Assembly (NCBI GenBank): GCA_039621445.1
Contig: CP154957.1
Location: 40,388,011-40,452,010, forward strand
DNA from: Euglena gracilis
Taxonomy: Eukaryota > Euglenida > Euglenophyceae > Euglenales
DNA: 64,000 nucleotides
Direction: 5' to 3'
The notes below the pieces were generated by a model, which worked only from the letters and a program-made list of their open reading frames with translations, was not told where the DNA came from and did no database searches. Position 1 is the stretch's first letter. Each line of letters begins with the position of its first letter. The translations under genes were made by a program, and so were the position numbers. This document shows, piece by piece, positions 23,740-32,409 of this stretch.

Positions 23740-24395
23740 GGGGGGTAGTGGGCCGACCCTAGGGTCGGCCCACGGTCGCCAAAGGTCGCCCAAGGTGTCC
23801 CTAGTCCAAGAAATCCTAGTGGGCCGACCCTAGGGTCGCCGGCTTAGGGTCGACTTAGGGTCGTGGGCCGACCCTAGGGTCGATTTAGGGTCGGCCCACC
23901 CCACGACCTCCCCTAGGGGTAGATCTGGTCTAGGGGGGAGGGGGGGGTGGTAGTGGGCAGACCCCAGGGTTGGCCCACGGTCGCCAAAGTGAGCCACAAA
24001 AACAACTTAGCACCCAAGTATGTTGCCGACATAGAAGGGCCCACACAGGGGGGGGTTGGTGTCCACAGTGAACCACAAAATGACAACCTTGGTGTACCAC
24101 ACTGGGGGGTCGGCACGCCGTGGCGAGGGGTCCGGCTAGGGGGGGGGGGAGGGGGGTTTTTGGCGTGGCTAGATGGGGGGGAGGGAGGGGGGGGGGGGGT
24201 AATCTGGCCTGGGGGGGGGGGGGAGTGGGCCGACCCTAGGGTCGGCCCAATACGACCCTAGGGTCGCTAAAGTCGCTAAAGTCGCTAATGTCGCTAGGGT
24301 CGCAGTGGGCCGACCCTAGGGTCGCCCATCCTAGGGTCGTGGGCCGACCCTAGGGTCGACCCTAGGGTCGGCCCACCCCACGACCTCGCCCCCCC
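23740..24395. repeat. Palindromic block: GGCCGACCCTAGGGTCGGCC
   Basis: The perfect 20-bp self-complement (26 bp with flanks, at 23748-23773) and variants recur through this interval, alongside GTCGCTAAAGTCGC-type tandem words. A matching block sits at 27755-27935 on the far side of the satellite and the 25.5-kb gene, in a largely mirrored layout. Confidence 0.9.
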
Positions 24396-24524
24396 CTATC
24401 AAAAAAATTTCGATTTTTTTTTGATGTTGATAGGCCTTCAAATACAAAGAAAACAAAACTAAGAAAAATTAATATTGATTACTGATGCTAAAATACACCC
24501 CAAAATCACTACGTGACATAAGGG

Positions 24525-25120
24525 ATTTGGTGATTTTGGGGCCCTCGACCAATTGGACAACACAAGGGATTTGCCCCCCAAAACGACTTGGAGACACAAG
24601 GGATTTTATTATTTTGGGGCCCTCGATCGGTTGAACAACACAAGGGACTTGCCCCCCAAAACAACTTGGAGACACAAGGGATTTTATTATTTTGGGGCCC
24701 TCGATCGGTTGGACAACACAAGGGATTTACCCCCCAAAACAACTTGGAAACACAAGGGATTTGCCCCCCAAAACGACTTGGAGACACAAGGGATTTTATT
24801 ATTTTGGGGCCCTCGATCGGTTGAACAACACAACGGATTTACCCCCAAAACGATTTGGAACCACAAGGGATTTGCCCCCCAAAACGACTTGGAGACACAA
24901 GGGATTTTATTATTTTGGGGCCCTCGATCGGTTGAACAACACAACGGATTTACCCCCAAAACGATTTGGAACCACAAGGGATTTGCCCCCCAAAACGACT
25001 TGGAGACACAAGGGATTTTATTATTTTGGGGCCTCGATCGGTTGAACAACACAACGGATTTACCCCCAAAACGATTTGGAACCACAGGGGATTTGCCCCC
25101 CAAAACGACTTGGAGACACT
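24525..25120 (+). repeat. Composite satellite array, forward orientation, segment 1
   Basis: Two modules alternate: GGGATTTGCCCCCCAAAACG plus ACTTGGAGACACAA (about 35 bp) and GGGATTTTATTATTTTGGGG plus CCCTCGATCGGTTGAACAAC (about 43 bp). Both modules share the start ACACAAGGGATTT. The array stops directly at the long hairpin at 25124. Confidence 0.9.
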
Positions 25121-25123
25121 ACA

Positions 25124-25231
25124 CAAAAATCGTCCATGTCACCCGGACACACCGTGTGTCCGGGTTATGGGCGCCGAAGGCGCCCATAACCCGGGTACAC
25201 GGTGTGTCCGGGTTACAATGGACGATTTTTG
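25124..25231. repeat. Long hairpin 1, about 52-bp stem
   Basis: Left arm 25124-25175 and right arm to 25231 pair with about four mismatches around a GAA loop. Inside each arm is a second palindrome (CCCGGACACACCGTGTGTCC), and the tip is the GGGCGCC-GAA-GGCGCCC hairpin. It separates the satellite from the gene region. Confidence 0.9.
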
Positions 25232-25330
25232 TCTATATCCGTTGACTAAGAGGCCCAAGACACACACTGTGTCTCGTGGAACTTAGCCACGCAATGTCTA
25301 CCCCGTATTTTTTTGCGATTTTTTGTCAAA

Positions 25331-25411
25331 TTTTCAGTTCACGATGACACACACTGTGTCTCGTGGACTGCCAGTCCACGAGACACAGTGTGTGTCCTCG
25401 TGAACTGAAAA
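25331..25411. repeat. Long hairpin 2, about 40-bp near-perfect stem
   Basis: The arm TTTTCAGTTCACGATGACAC...TCGTGGACTG is followed at once by its complement, with one mismatch and almost no loop. It lies 88 bp upstream of the ATG at 25499. The core ACACACTGTGTCTCGTGGAC recurs five or more times around this gene. Whether it acts as promoter, terminator, transposon end or replication-slippage product cannot be decided from sequence. Confidence 0.95.
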
Positions 25412-25498
25412 AAATCAAGAATTCCCACTGGTCCGACCAACAAGGGACAAGTTTTACCACATTCCGCTACCTGTCCTTGCAGTTTTTTCTTTCGGAAA

Positions 25499-25927
25499 AT
25501 GAAGAAGACCGCAAACAGTGTGGACCGCATGCTCCCCCGACCCCCGAAACCAGATGAATTTGTTGCTACACTGGAAAAGTATTTGGTCGATTTGCAGAAG
25601 GGCCCTGCTGTTGACCCAATACACGGTACGTTGTTGGCCAACGTGTTGGAAGAGAAGCCAAAAGGGACCGCAATTGCTGAGCGTGTAGCTGTTACACGCC
25701 TGTTGGAGTTCCAGCAGGTGTGTAAACTTCTGAACGCTCAGTATGAGGACCTGGATGGCTTTTTTTCCGCATGGGCTGGTTGGGTCATTGACCCCAGATA
25801 TTTGTTTGATGAGGCTACCCTCATCAATCAAGCTGAGCAACAACGCCGGGGCACAGTGTGGCACCACATTCAGTTTCGAGACATACCTGTACCATCTCAG
25901 CTGTTACAGCTCACGGTTGTCCGGTGA
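25499..25927 (+). CDS. HGTLLA-domain protein (unrecognised family), 142 aa
   Basis: An intact ATG-to-TGA frame with ordinary amino-acid composition, unlike everything around it. The N-terminal 70 or so residues are clearly related to the minus-strand gene at 31411-31958. MKKTAN aligns with MAKRTAN, LPRPPKPDEF with LPPPPRTELF, VDPIHGTLLA with VDPLHGTLLA, and AERVAV with AERCTV. That shared start decides the ATG. The C-terminal half (DLDGFFSAWAGWVIDPRYLF and onward) differs and has no PHD finger. The gene stands alone between palindromic repeats and satellite. I know no family with this signature. It could be a chromatin-associated protein by analogy with its paralogue, or a gene carried by a mobile unit. 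Confidence 0.75.
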   Translation: MKKTANSVDRMLPRPPKPDEFVATLEKYLVDLQKGPAVDPIHGTLLANVLEEKPKGTAIAERVAVTRLLEFQQVCKLLNAQYEDLDGFFSAWAGWVIDPRYLFDEATLINQAEQQRRGTVWHHIQFRDIPVPSQLLQLTVVR

Positions 25928-26002
25928 CCATCTTTCCACTGCCCTGCTGCATTGCATTAGATGTAGAACACCTCGCATTTCTGGCAAACACCTTTTATTT
26001 TT

Positions 26003-26108
26003 CAGTCCACGAGACACAGTGTGTGTCCCAGTCCACGGGGACACACACTGTGTCTCGTGGACTCAGTCCACGAGACACAGTGTGTGTCTTGGGCCTCAGT
26101 CCACGGAT
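26003..26108. repeat. Palindromic GTCCACGAGACACAGTGTGT cluster downstream of the HGTLLA gene
   Basis: AGTCCACGAGACACAGTGTG at 26004 pairs with its complement ending at 26063, and a third forward copy starts at 26064. It is the same word that forms hairpin 2 upstream of the gene, so the gene is bracketed by copies of one palindrome. The forward satellite resumes immediately after. Confidence 0.9.
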
Positions 26109-27680
26109 ATAAGGGATTTTATTATTTTGGGGCCCTCGATCGGTTGAACAACACAACGGATTTACCCCCAAAACGATTTGGAACCACAAGGGATTTGCCC
26201 CCCAAAACGACTTGGAGACACAAGGGATTTTATTATTTTGGGGCCCTCGATCGGTTGAACAACACAACGGATTTACCCCCAAAACGATTTGGAACCACAA
26301 GGGATTTGCCCCCCAAAACGACTTGGAGACACAAGGGGTTTTATTATTTTGGGGCCCTCGATCGGTTGAACAACACAACGGATTTACCCCCAAAACGATT
26401 TGGAACCACAAGGGATTTGCCCCCAAAACGACTTGGAGACACAAGGGATTTTATTATTTTGGGGCCCTCGATCAATTGGACAACACAAGGGATTTGCCCC
26501 CAAAACGACTTGGAGACAGAACGGATTTTATTATTTTGGGGCCCTCGATCGGTTGAACAACACAAGGGACTTGCCCCCCAAAACGACTGGGAGACACAGG
26601 GGGTTTTTTTTATTTTGGGCCCTCGATTAGTTGGACAACACAAGGGATTTACCCCCCAAAACAACTTGGAAACTCAAGGGACTTGCCCCCCAAAACGACT
26701 GGGAGACACAAGAGGTTTTATTATTTTGGGGCCCTCGATCAATTGGACAACACAACGGATTTACCCCCCAAAACAACTTGGAAACACAAGGGACTTGCCC
26801 CCCAAAACGACAGGGAGACACAATGGATTTTTATTATTTTGGGGCCCTCGATCGGTTGGACAACACAAGGGATTTACCCCCCAAAACAATTTCAAAACAC
26901 AAGGGACTTGCCCCCCAAAACGACGGGGAGACACAAGGGGTTTTATTATTTTGGGGCCCTCGATCAATTGGACAACACAACGGATTTACCCCCAAAACAA
27001 CCTGGAAACACAAGGGACTTGCCCCCCAAAACGACCGGGAGACACAAGGGGTTTTTATTATTTTGGGGCCCTCGATCGGTTGGACAACACAAGGGATTTA
27101 CCCCCCAAAACAACTTGGAAACACAAGGGATTTGTCCCCCAAAACGACTGGGAGACACAAGGGGTTTTATTATTTTGGGGCCCTCGATCGGTTGAACAAC
27201 ACAAGGGATTTACCCCCCAAAACAACTTGGAAACACAAGGGATTTTATTATTCTGGGGCCCTCGATCGGTTGAACAACACAACGGATTTACTCCCAAAAC
27301 GATTTGGAAGCACAAGGGATTTGCCCCCCAAAACGACTGGGAGACACAAGGGATTTTTATTATTTTGGGGCCCTCGATCGGTTGAACAACACAAGGGATT
27401 TTCCCCCCAAAACGACTTGGAAACACAAGGGATTTGCCCCCCAAAACGACTGGGAGACACAAGGGATTTTTATTATTTTGGGGCCCTCGATCGGTTGGAC
27501 AACACAAGGGATTTACCCCCAAAAACGACTTGGAAACACAAGGGATTTGCCCCCCAAAACGACTGGGAGACACAAGGGATTTTTATTATTTTGGGGCCCT
27601 CGATCGGTTGAACAACACAAGGGATTTGCCCCCAAAACAATTTCAAAACACAAGGGACTTGCCCCCCAAAACGACCTCAA
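26109..27680 (+). repeat. Composite satellite array, forward orientation, segment 2
   Basis: Continues the array of 24525-25120 after the gene island, with about 40 modules. Variants (CAATTGGACAACACAACGGA, GACTGGGAGACACAAGGGG) are arranged so that blocks of three or four modules repeat as higher-order units. Frames of up to 454 aa are periodic artefacts. Confidence 0.95.
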
Positions 27681-27754
27681 GTCCAACCTCAAGTCCAACT
27701 TCAATTCCTGTTCAAATGGGCAAAAAATATCTCCACATTTTTTTGGGGGGGGCG

Positions 27755-27935
27755 AGGTCGTGGGGTGGGCCGACCCTAGGGTCGACCCTAGGGTCGGCCC
27801 ACGACCCTAGGACGGGCGACCCTAGGGTCGGCCCACTCCACAGCCTGGGGGGGGGGGTCGACCTTAACGACTTTAGCGACCCTAGCGACCCTAGGGTCGT
27901 ATTGGGCCGACCCTAGGGTCGGCCCACTACCCCCC
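27755..27935. repeat. Palindromic block: GGCCGACCCTAGGGTCGGCC, second copy
   Basis: Same word as 23740-24395, again with GACTTTAGCGACCCTAGCGA-type words in the opposite order. Together the two blocks bracket the region 24.4-27.75 kb that contains the satellite and the HGTLLA gene. Confidence 0.9.
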
Positions 27936-28890
27936 CCCCCAGGCCAGGTCCGGGAGCCGGAGGGAGGGGTGCGCGGGGGTTTGCCAAGAAAATTTTCTTT
28001 GGCGAGCCTGACATGGCATGGCGAGGGGGTCTGAAAAGGGGGGGGGAGGGGGGGTAAAATGGCGTGGCGAGGGGGTCGGTGAGGGGGGGGGTGCCGACCC
28101 CCCACTAACTTAATGTCTGGTGCCACGCTGTGGCAGAAGTTTGGGGCGGTCGGCATCTAGCATTCGGCCGTTCCAGGGGGGTCAAAGCTTTTTCGGGGGG
28201 GGGGGGGCCTAATTATTGGTGGTCGCTAGCAACTAGTCGCAGCGACCACCAATGGTCGCTTGGGACCATTTTCGCGCTGGCGACCATGGTCGCTGGCGAC
28301 TAGTCGCTAGCGATCACCAGATTCATCACCAATTTTTTTTCTCTCGCTCAGGGGCCCTTCCTCCCCCCCGGGTCCCGGAGGACCCGGAGGCCAGGTTGTC
28401 CACTTCGGGACCCCGGGACCCCCCTCCCCCCCCCTCCTTGTTCAGTTCACTTCGGAAGTGAACAGGGGGGTTCCGAGACCCCCCCCCCCCCGTGTACCTG
28501 AATGTACCTGTTCACTTCGGGAAAAAAACCGAAAAACGGAACGACGGGCGAACACCGAAAAGGGGTTTTTTCAAAAAAATTTCGGCGCCTTCGGCGCCGG
28601 ACCCCCCTCCCCCCCCCTCTGCGGGAAGTGAACATGTCCAGTTCAGTTCGGAAGTGAACGGTCCCGGACCCCCCTCCCCCCCTGTCCCTGGGCTCCCCCA
28701 CTCTCTTTTCCCCAAAAATGGCCAAAAAATCGCAAAAAAAAAAGCTAAAAATAGCACCTTTCACAAAAATTTTGGTGCCTTCAGCGCCGAAAGGTGTTTC
28801 CCCCCGGGGGGGGGCAGGGGTGTAGAAGCAATTTTTTCTCGGGGGGGGGCGAGATCCTTGACAAGGCCCAATACAACATTGTTGTTTTTT
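27936..28890. repeat. Two further palindromic blocks (GTCGCTAGCGAC; GTTCACTTCGGAAGTGAAC)
   Basis: At 28218-28320, GGTCGCTAGCAACTAGTCGC and GGCGACTAGTCGCTAGCGAT words form inverted pairs. At 28440-28660, GTTCACTTCGGAAGTGAAC (a perfect 9-bp stem) and variants occur four times. GGCGCCTTCGGCGCC hairpins lie at 28582 and, degenerate, at 28775. Positions 27936-28200 are G-run-rich with nothing recognised. Confidence 0.8.
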
Positions 28891-28894
28891 TTTG

Positions 28895-29910
28895 CCGCCC
28901 AAAGGGCGGCGAGACGGTAGCGCTTTTTGGCATTGAATGTGACAAAAAACGTGGCAATTTTTGGCACAAATCCATCACAATTTGGAAGCTTTCAAGCCCA
29001 ACGCAAGGGAAGGTGATGAACAAAAAAAAAGGGTTGCCGCCCGAAGGGCGGCTGGACGGTAATGCATTTTCCCAAAAAGGTTCCCCAAAAAGAGCAAAAC
29101 TTGTCAAAAAAAAAGCCTTGCTTTCAATTTTGAAAAAAAAGCCAAGTCAACATGCATGTGTTTCTTGTTACCACCTGAAGGGCGGCAAAAAGGCAGTGGA
29201 AAAGTTCACAAACAACAACCCAAATTGAAAAAAGAAAGAGATCCGCCCCCTCCGACCCATGAGTTCTGGACTTGTTTTGCAGGGGTGTGGAAGTAATTTT
29301 TTCTCGGGGGGGGGATCCTTGACAAATGCCTAATGTAACCATTGTTTTTTTTTCGCCGCCCGAAGGGCGGCAAGACGGCAGCGCTTTTTTGAAAGATGGC
29401 ATTGAATGTGACACAAAATGTGGCAATTTTTGACATCATGGCACAATCCACCACAATTTCGACATAAGCCGCCCAACGGGCGGCAGGAGACGGTGATGCC
29501 TTTTGTGTTTTGAGATTTCAAAAAAAGGGATTTCAAAAGGAGTGCAAAATGCGGAAAAAGAGACGGTAATGAGAGCCCAAAACCCGCCCCCTCCGAGCTG
29601 TTTTGCATGGAACACAAAAAAACGTATTGCCGCCCGAAAGGCGGCTGGACGGTAATGCATTTTCCCCAAAGGCTTCCCCCCCAAAAAGCCAAATTTGCAA
29701 CAGAAATGGTGTGCTATTTAAAATTTCGAATTTTGAGGCCAAGTCAAGGTGTATGTGTTTCCTGTTGCCGCCCGAAGGGCGGCGAGACGGTAGCGAGATA
29801 CTCACAAACAATTGAAAAAAGAAGAATTTCGCCCTCTGACCCATGAGTTTTGGACTTGTTTGGCCGCCCGAAGGGCGGCGAGACGGTAGTGACCTCCAAC
29901 AGCAATAACA
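28895..29910. repeat. Array of GCCGCCCGAAGGGCGGC hairpin modules
   Basis: A 17-nt hairpin (7-bp stem GCCGCCC, loop GAA) followed by a conserved tail [CG][TA]GGACGGTA[AG][CT]G-like occurs about eight times, near 28899, 29037, 29172, 29357, 29470, 29631, 29768 and 29864. Spacing is 95-185 bp. Intervening sequence also repeats at about 595 bp (29037 to 29631, 29172 to 29768), so the whole is an irregular higher-order tandem. Loss of one stem base is sometimes seen (GCCGCCCGAAAGGCGGC). Confidence 0.9.
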
Positions 29911-30210
29911 CCAAAAGGTTCAATGAAAGTTGAGCTTTCAATGTAATAAATTGAAAAGTCACAAAGAATGTGGTGAGGAAATCACACACTTTTCAAAAAA
30001 AATCTTTCTTTCCAAAATCTCGGGGGGGGGGCCCCCCCCCCCCCCCCCCGACCCCCCACTTCTACACCTATGGGGGGGGAGCCGGACCCCCCATCCAAGA
30101 CTAAAAAAAACCCCTGCTCCTCAGTTGAGTTATTTCATTCTCACCCCCTTCCCTCTCCCTCCCCCTCCCCTTTTCATGCAATGAACAATCCCTTGCCATG
30201 CAATTTTGTT
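29911..30210. other. Non-coding spacer
   Basis: A/T-rich sequence, a G9C18-type run at about 30020-30050 and pyrimidine-rich DNA at 30140-30178. No gene was seen. Confidence 0.6.
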
Positions 30211-30261
30211 GTTAAAAACGTGTTCAGCCCGCCAAATGCCTGCCCTGAAATTCGTGGTCAT

Positions 30262-30415
30262 GAACACGTTTTCAATGAGGGCATTTGTGGCAATGACACG
30301 TTTTCAGTGAAGGCATCTGTGTTCAGGCACGTTTTCAATGAGGGCATTTGTGGCAATGACACGTTTTCAGTGAAGGCATCTGTGTTCAGGCACGTTTTCA
30401 GTGAGGGCATCTATG
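30262..30415 (+). repeat. Direct repeat, left (CACGTTTTCAGTGAAGGCAT)
   Basis: A tandem of about 32-bp units alternating CACGTTTTCAATGAGGGCAT TTGTGGCAATGA and CACGTTTTCAGTGAAGGCAT CTGTGTTCAGG, about 4.5 units. Nearly the same string occurs at 32007-32152 in the same orientation. Confidence 0.9.
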
Positions 30416-30559
30416 GCAACCCCCAGCAAGAAACGAAAATCGCTATCATGAAAAATCGGCGTGTGGTTGAGAGGCCGGGTGGTCCTCGACGGGTGAGGCG
30501 GGTCGGCAGCACTCTACAACGGAGATCAGGCAGTAGACTTTGGTCATTTTGACCCCCCT

Positions 30560-30960
30560 CCCCCCCCCCCCTATGGTGAAGTTCACCGTTTGAAAGTTCA
30601 CCGGGGGGTCCCGGACCCCCTCCCCCCCCCCTCTGCCTAACCCATTGGTGAACTTCACCGGTGAAGTTCACCAAGAGAGTACTTTTTTGGCCAAAAATGG
30701 CCAAAAATGGCATTTTGGGCAAGTTTTCGGAAATTTCGATAAAATTCCATGAAGCATCAACCTCAAAATGACCATTTTGAGAGGAAAGGAGCAAAATTTC
30801 ACCAATGAAAATTTCACCCCCAATCATCAAAGCGGTGAAGTTCACCGGTGAACTTCACCGGTGAACTTCACCGCCGAAAGTACCCCCCCCTCCCCCCCCG
30901 GTGAATGTTCACCGGTGAACTTCACCGGGGGGGTCCACAGCCCCCCCCACCCCTGCCTAA
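30560..30960. repeat. Palindromic block: GGTGAACTTCACCGGTGAAG
   Basis: Self-complementary GGTGAACTTCACC words and their tandem fusions occur at about 30577-30605, 30650-30672 and 30833-30925. They flank a short A/T-rich stretch with GGCCAAAAATGG repeats. Confidence 0.9.
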
Positions 30961-31004
30961 CCTCCAACACGAAGAAGACGACAACAAGAAGGCTACCCTC
31001 ACCC

Positions 31005-31375
31005 CCCCTAATTGCCCCCCCCCCTAATTGGCTAATTGGGGGGTCCTTAAGGGAGGTCCATTAGCCAATTAGGGGGGGGGGGGGTTAGCCCAATTGGCCA
31101 ATGGACGTTCCCTTGGCCAACTTTGGCCAATTTCGGCAAGGGCTCAGAAAACCTCCAAAAACGTCCGTTTCGAAAATGTTAAAAATTGCCGGATAAGAAA
31201 AAGTCATGACCAATCCAAAAATGCACAAAAAATTGACCAATTTTGCACGGGTCAAAAATTATGGGGTCGGGGTCCTCGAGCCCCCCCCCCCCTAATTGTC
31301 CCCCCCCCTAATTGGCTAATGGGGGGTCTGAAGGAGCCCGGCCATTAGCCAAATAGGGGGGGGGGGTGAGGGTAG
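31005..31375. repeat. Palindromic block: CCTAATTGGCTAATGG / CCATTAGCCAATTAGG
   Basis: Inverted pairs of this word at 31021-31075, repeated at 31290-31360, each set in C7-10 and G7-10 runs. Directly adjoins the 3' end of the PHD gene. Confidence 0.9.
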
Positions 31376-31410
31376 GTTGCCTTGGCACAACGACAGGGAA
31401 GGGGCGAAAA

Positions 31411-31958
31411 TCACGGCACACGACACGCTTTACACAAAAAAGAGCCATACCTTGGTGGCCTCCGCAAATCTTGGCAATGAAAATGATATGCCAAACCGCA
31501 GGCGTCACAGACAACTTTGTTCAGCTCCACACAATTTGGATTTTTCAGAATGGCAACACCACAAAAACCACATTTCTCCTGTTTTATAGGCAGTCGGGAC
31601 ACAGCACGAGGCACAGGGGGTTGGTCAGGGGAGGGAACAGAGCTGACCGCAGGAGCGGAACGTTGCTCGGCGGTGGGAAAGACAGAGGGAACACTGGTCA
31701 GGTCCTGATTTTCGACCGAGTGTTCGTCACTTGGTGGGGCGCAAAAATTTGCCCAAGTTGACCACCGTGCAACGTTCCGCAACAAACACACCGGACTTTT
31801 TCTTTGTGTTGCCCTGTGCCAACAAGGTGCCATGAAGGGGGTCAACCTTCGGCTTCTTGGCATCTTGCTGGTACACCGCCAGAGCAGCCAGGAACAGTTC
31901 CGTCCTAGGGGGGTGGTGGCAAAAGACCATTCACAAAGTTTGCCGTGCGTTTGGCCAT
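31411..31958 (-). CDS. HGTLLA-domain plus PHD-finger protein (two homopolymer frameshifts)
   Basis: Starts MAKRTANFVNGLLPPPP at 31958, parallel to the 25.5-kb paralogue, then VDPLHGTLLA and VAERC. A Ser/Pro/Val-rich linker (SSVPSPDQPPVPRAV) leads to a full PHD finger: CGFC, 17 residues, CDAC, GLAYHFHC, then FLCKAC, i.e. the C4HC3 pattern of a histone-tail or nucleic-acid-binding chromatin reader. The reading frame shifts at a C6 run (about 31906-31911) and at a T5 run (about 31749-31753). Both look like single-base length differences, so the gene may be intact with sequencing error or freshly decayed. Total about 180 aa. Role proposed: nuclear chromatin reader, host or element-encoded. Confidence 0.75.
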
Positions 31959-32006
31959 ATTGGCAGGGCTGCGGGAAAAAGGAAAAAAGAAGAAAAAGGG
32001 GGGGTG

Positions 32007-32152
32007 ACACGTTTTCAGTGAGGGCATTTGTGGCAATGACACGTTTTCAGTGAAGGCATCTGTGTTCAGGCACGTTTTCAATGAGGGCATTTGTGGCAAT
32101 GACACGTTTTCAGTGAAGGCATCTGTGTTCAGGCACGTTTTCAGTGAGGGCG
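32007..32152 (+). repeat. Direct repeat, right (CACGTTTTCAGTGAGGGCAT)
   Basis: Second copy of the roughly 32-bp tandem at 30262-30415, lying immediately upstream (on the minus strand) of the PHD gene start. It may hold that gene's promoter, but no motif was recognised. Confidence 0.9.
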
Positions 32153-32290
32153 CCGATTTTTGGGTCCGAATTTCACAAATTCGCGTTTTTGACCCCTTGC
32201 GTGAATCATGACCACGAATTTCAGGGCAGGCATTTGGCGGGCTCTGAACACGTTTTTAAACAAATTGTGGCTGAGCCCAGATTTCAGCCT

Positions 32291-32406
32291 AAACAAATTG
32301 TGGCTGAGCCCAGATTTCAGCCTGAAAACGTGTTCAGGGGGGCCCCTTCGGGGCCCCCTGGCTGAACACGTTTTCAGGCTGAAATCTGGGCTCAGCCATA
32401 ATTTGT
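32291..32406. repeat. Long hairpin 3, about 52-bp stem
   Basis: AAACAAATTGTGGCTGAGCC...GTGTTCAGGGGGGCCCC is followed, after a TTC loop, by GGGGCCCCCTGGCTGAACAC...CTCAGCCATAATTTGT. The left arm itself is preceded by a direct duplicate of its first 34 bases (32257-32290). It shares the word GAACACGTTTTCAGGCTGAA with the ends of the 30.2-32.26 kb unit. Confidence 0.9.
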
Positions 32407-32409
32407 GTA

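Larger units (their letters stand above)
30211..32261. mobile_element. Inverted-repeat-bounded unit carrying the PHD gene, about 2.05 kb
   Basis: The left end 30211-30262 (AAAAACGTGTTCAG, CCCGCCAAATGCCTGCCCTG, AAATTCGTGGTCATGA) is the reverse complement of 32206-32261, with a two-base indel and few mismatches. Inside, direct repeats (30262-30415 and 32007-32152) flank palindromic blocks and the minus-strand PHD gene. The symmetry suggests a mobile or foldback unit that has captured, or encodes, the PHD protein. No transposase motif is recognised, so mobility is inference. Other explanations are local segmental inversion or duplication. Confidence 0.6.

Noticed and set aside
26021-27385. 454-aa open frame with KGFYYFGALDRL repeats
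   Set aside because: Translation of the composite satellite. The same array is open in several frames and on the other strand.
28895-29910. CRISPR-like array
   Set aside because: Repeats are hairpins at irregular 95-185-bp spacing with related intervening sequence, in a eukaryotic context and without cas genes.
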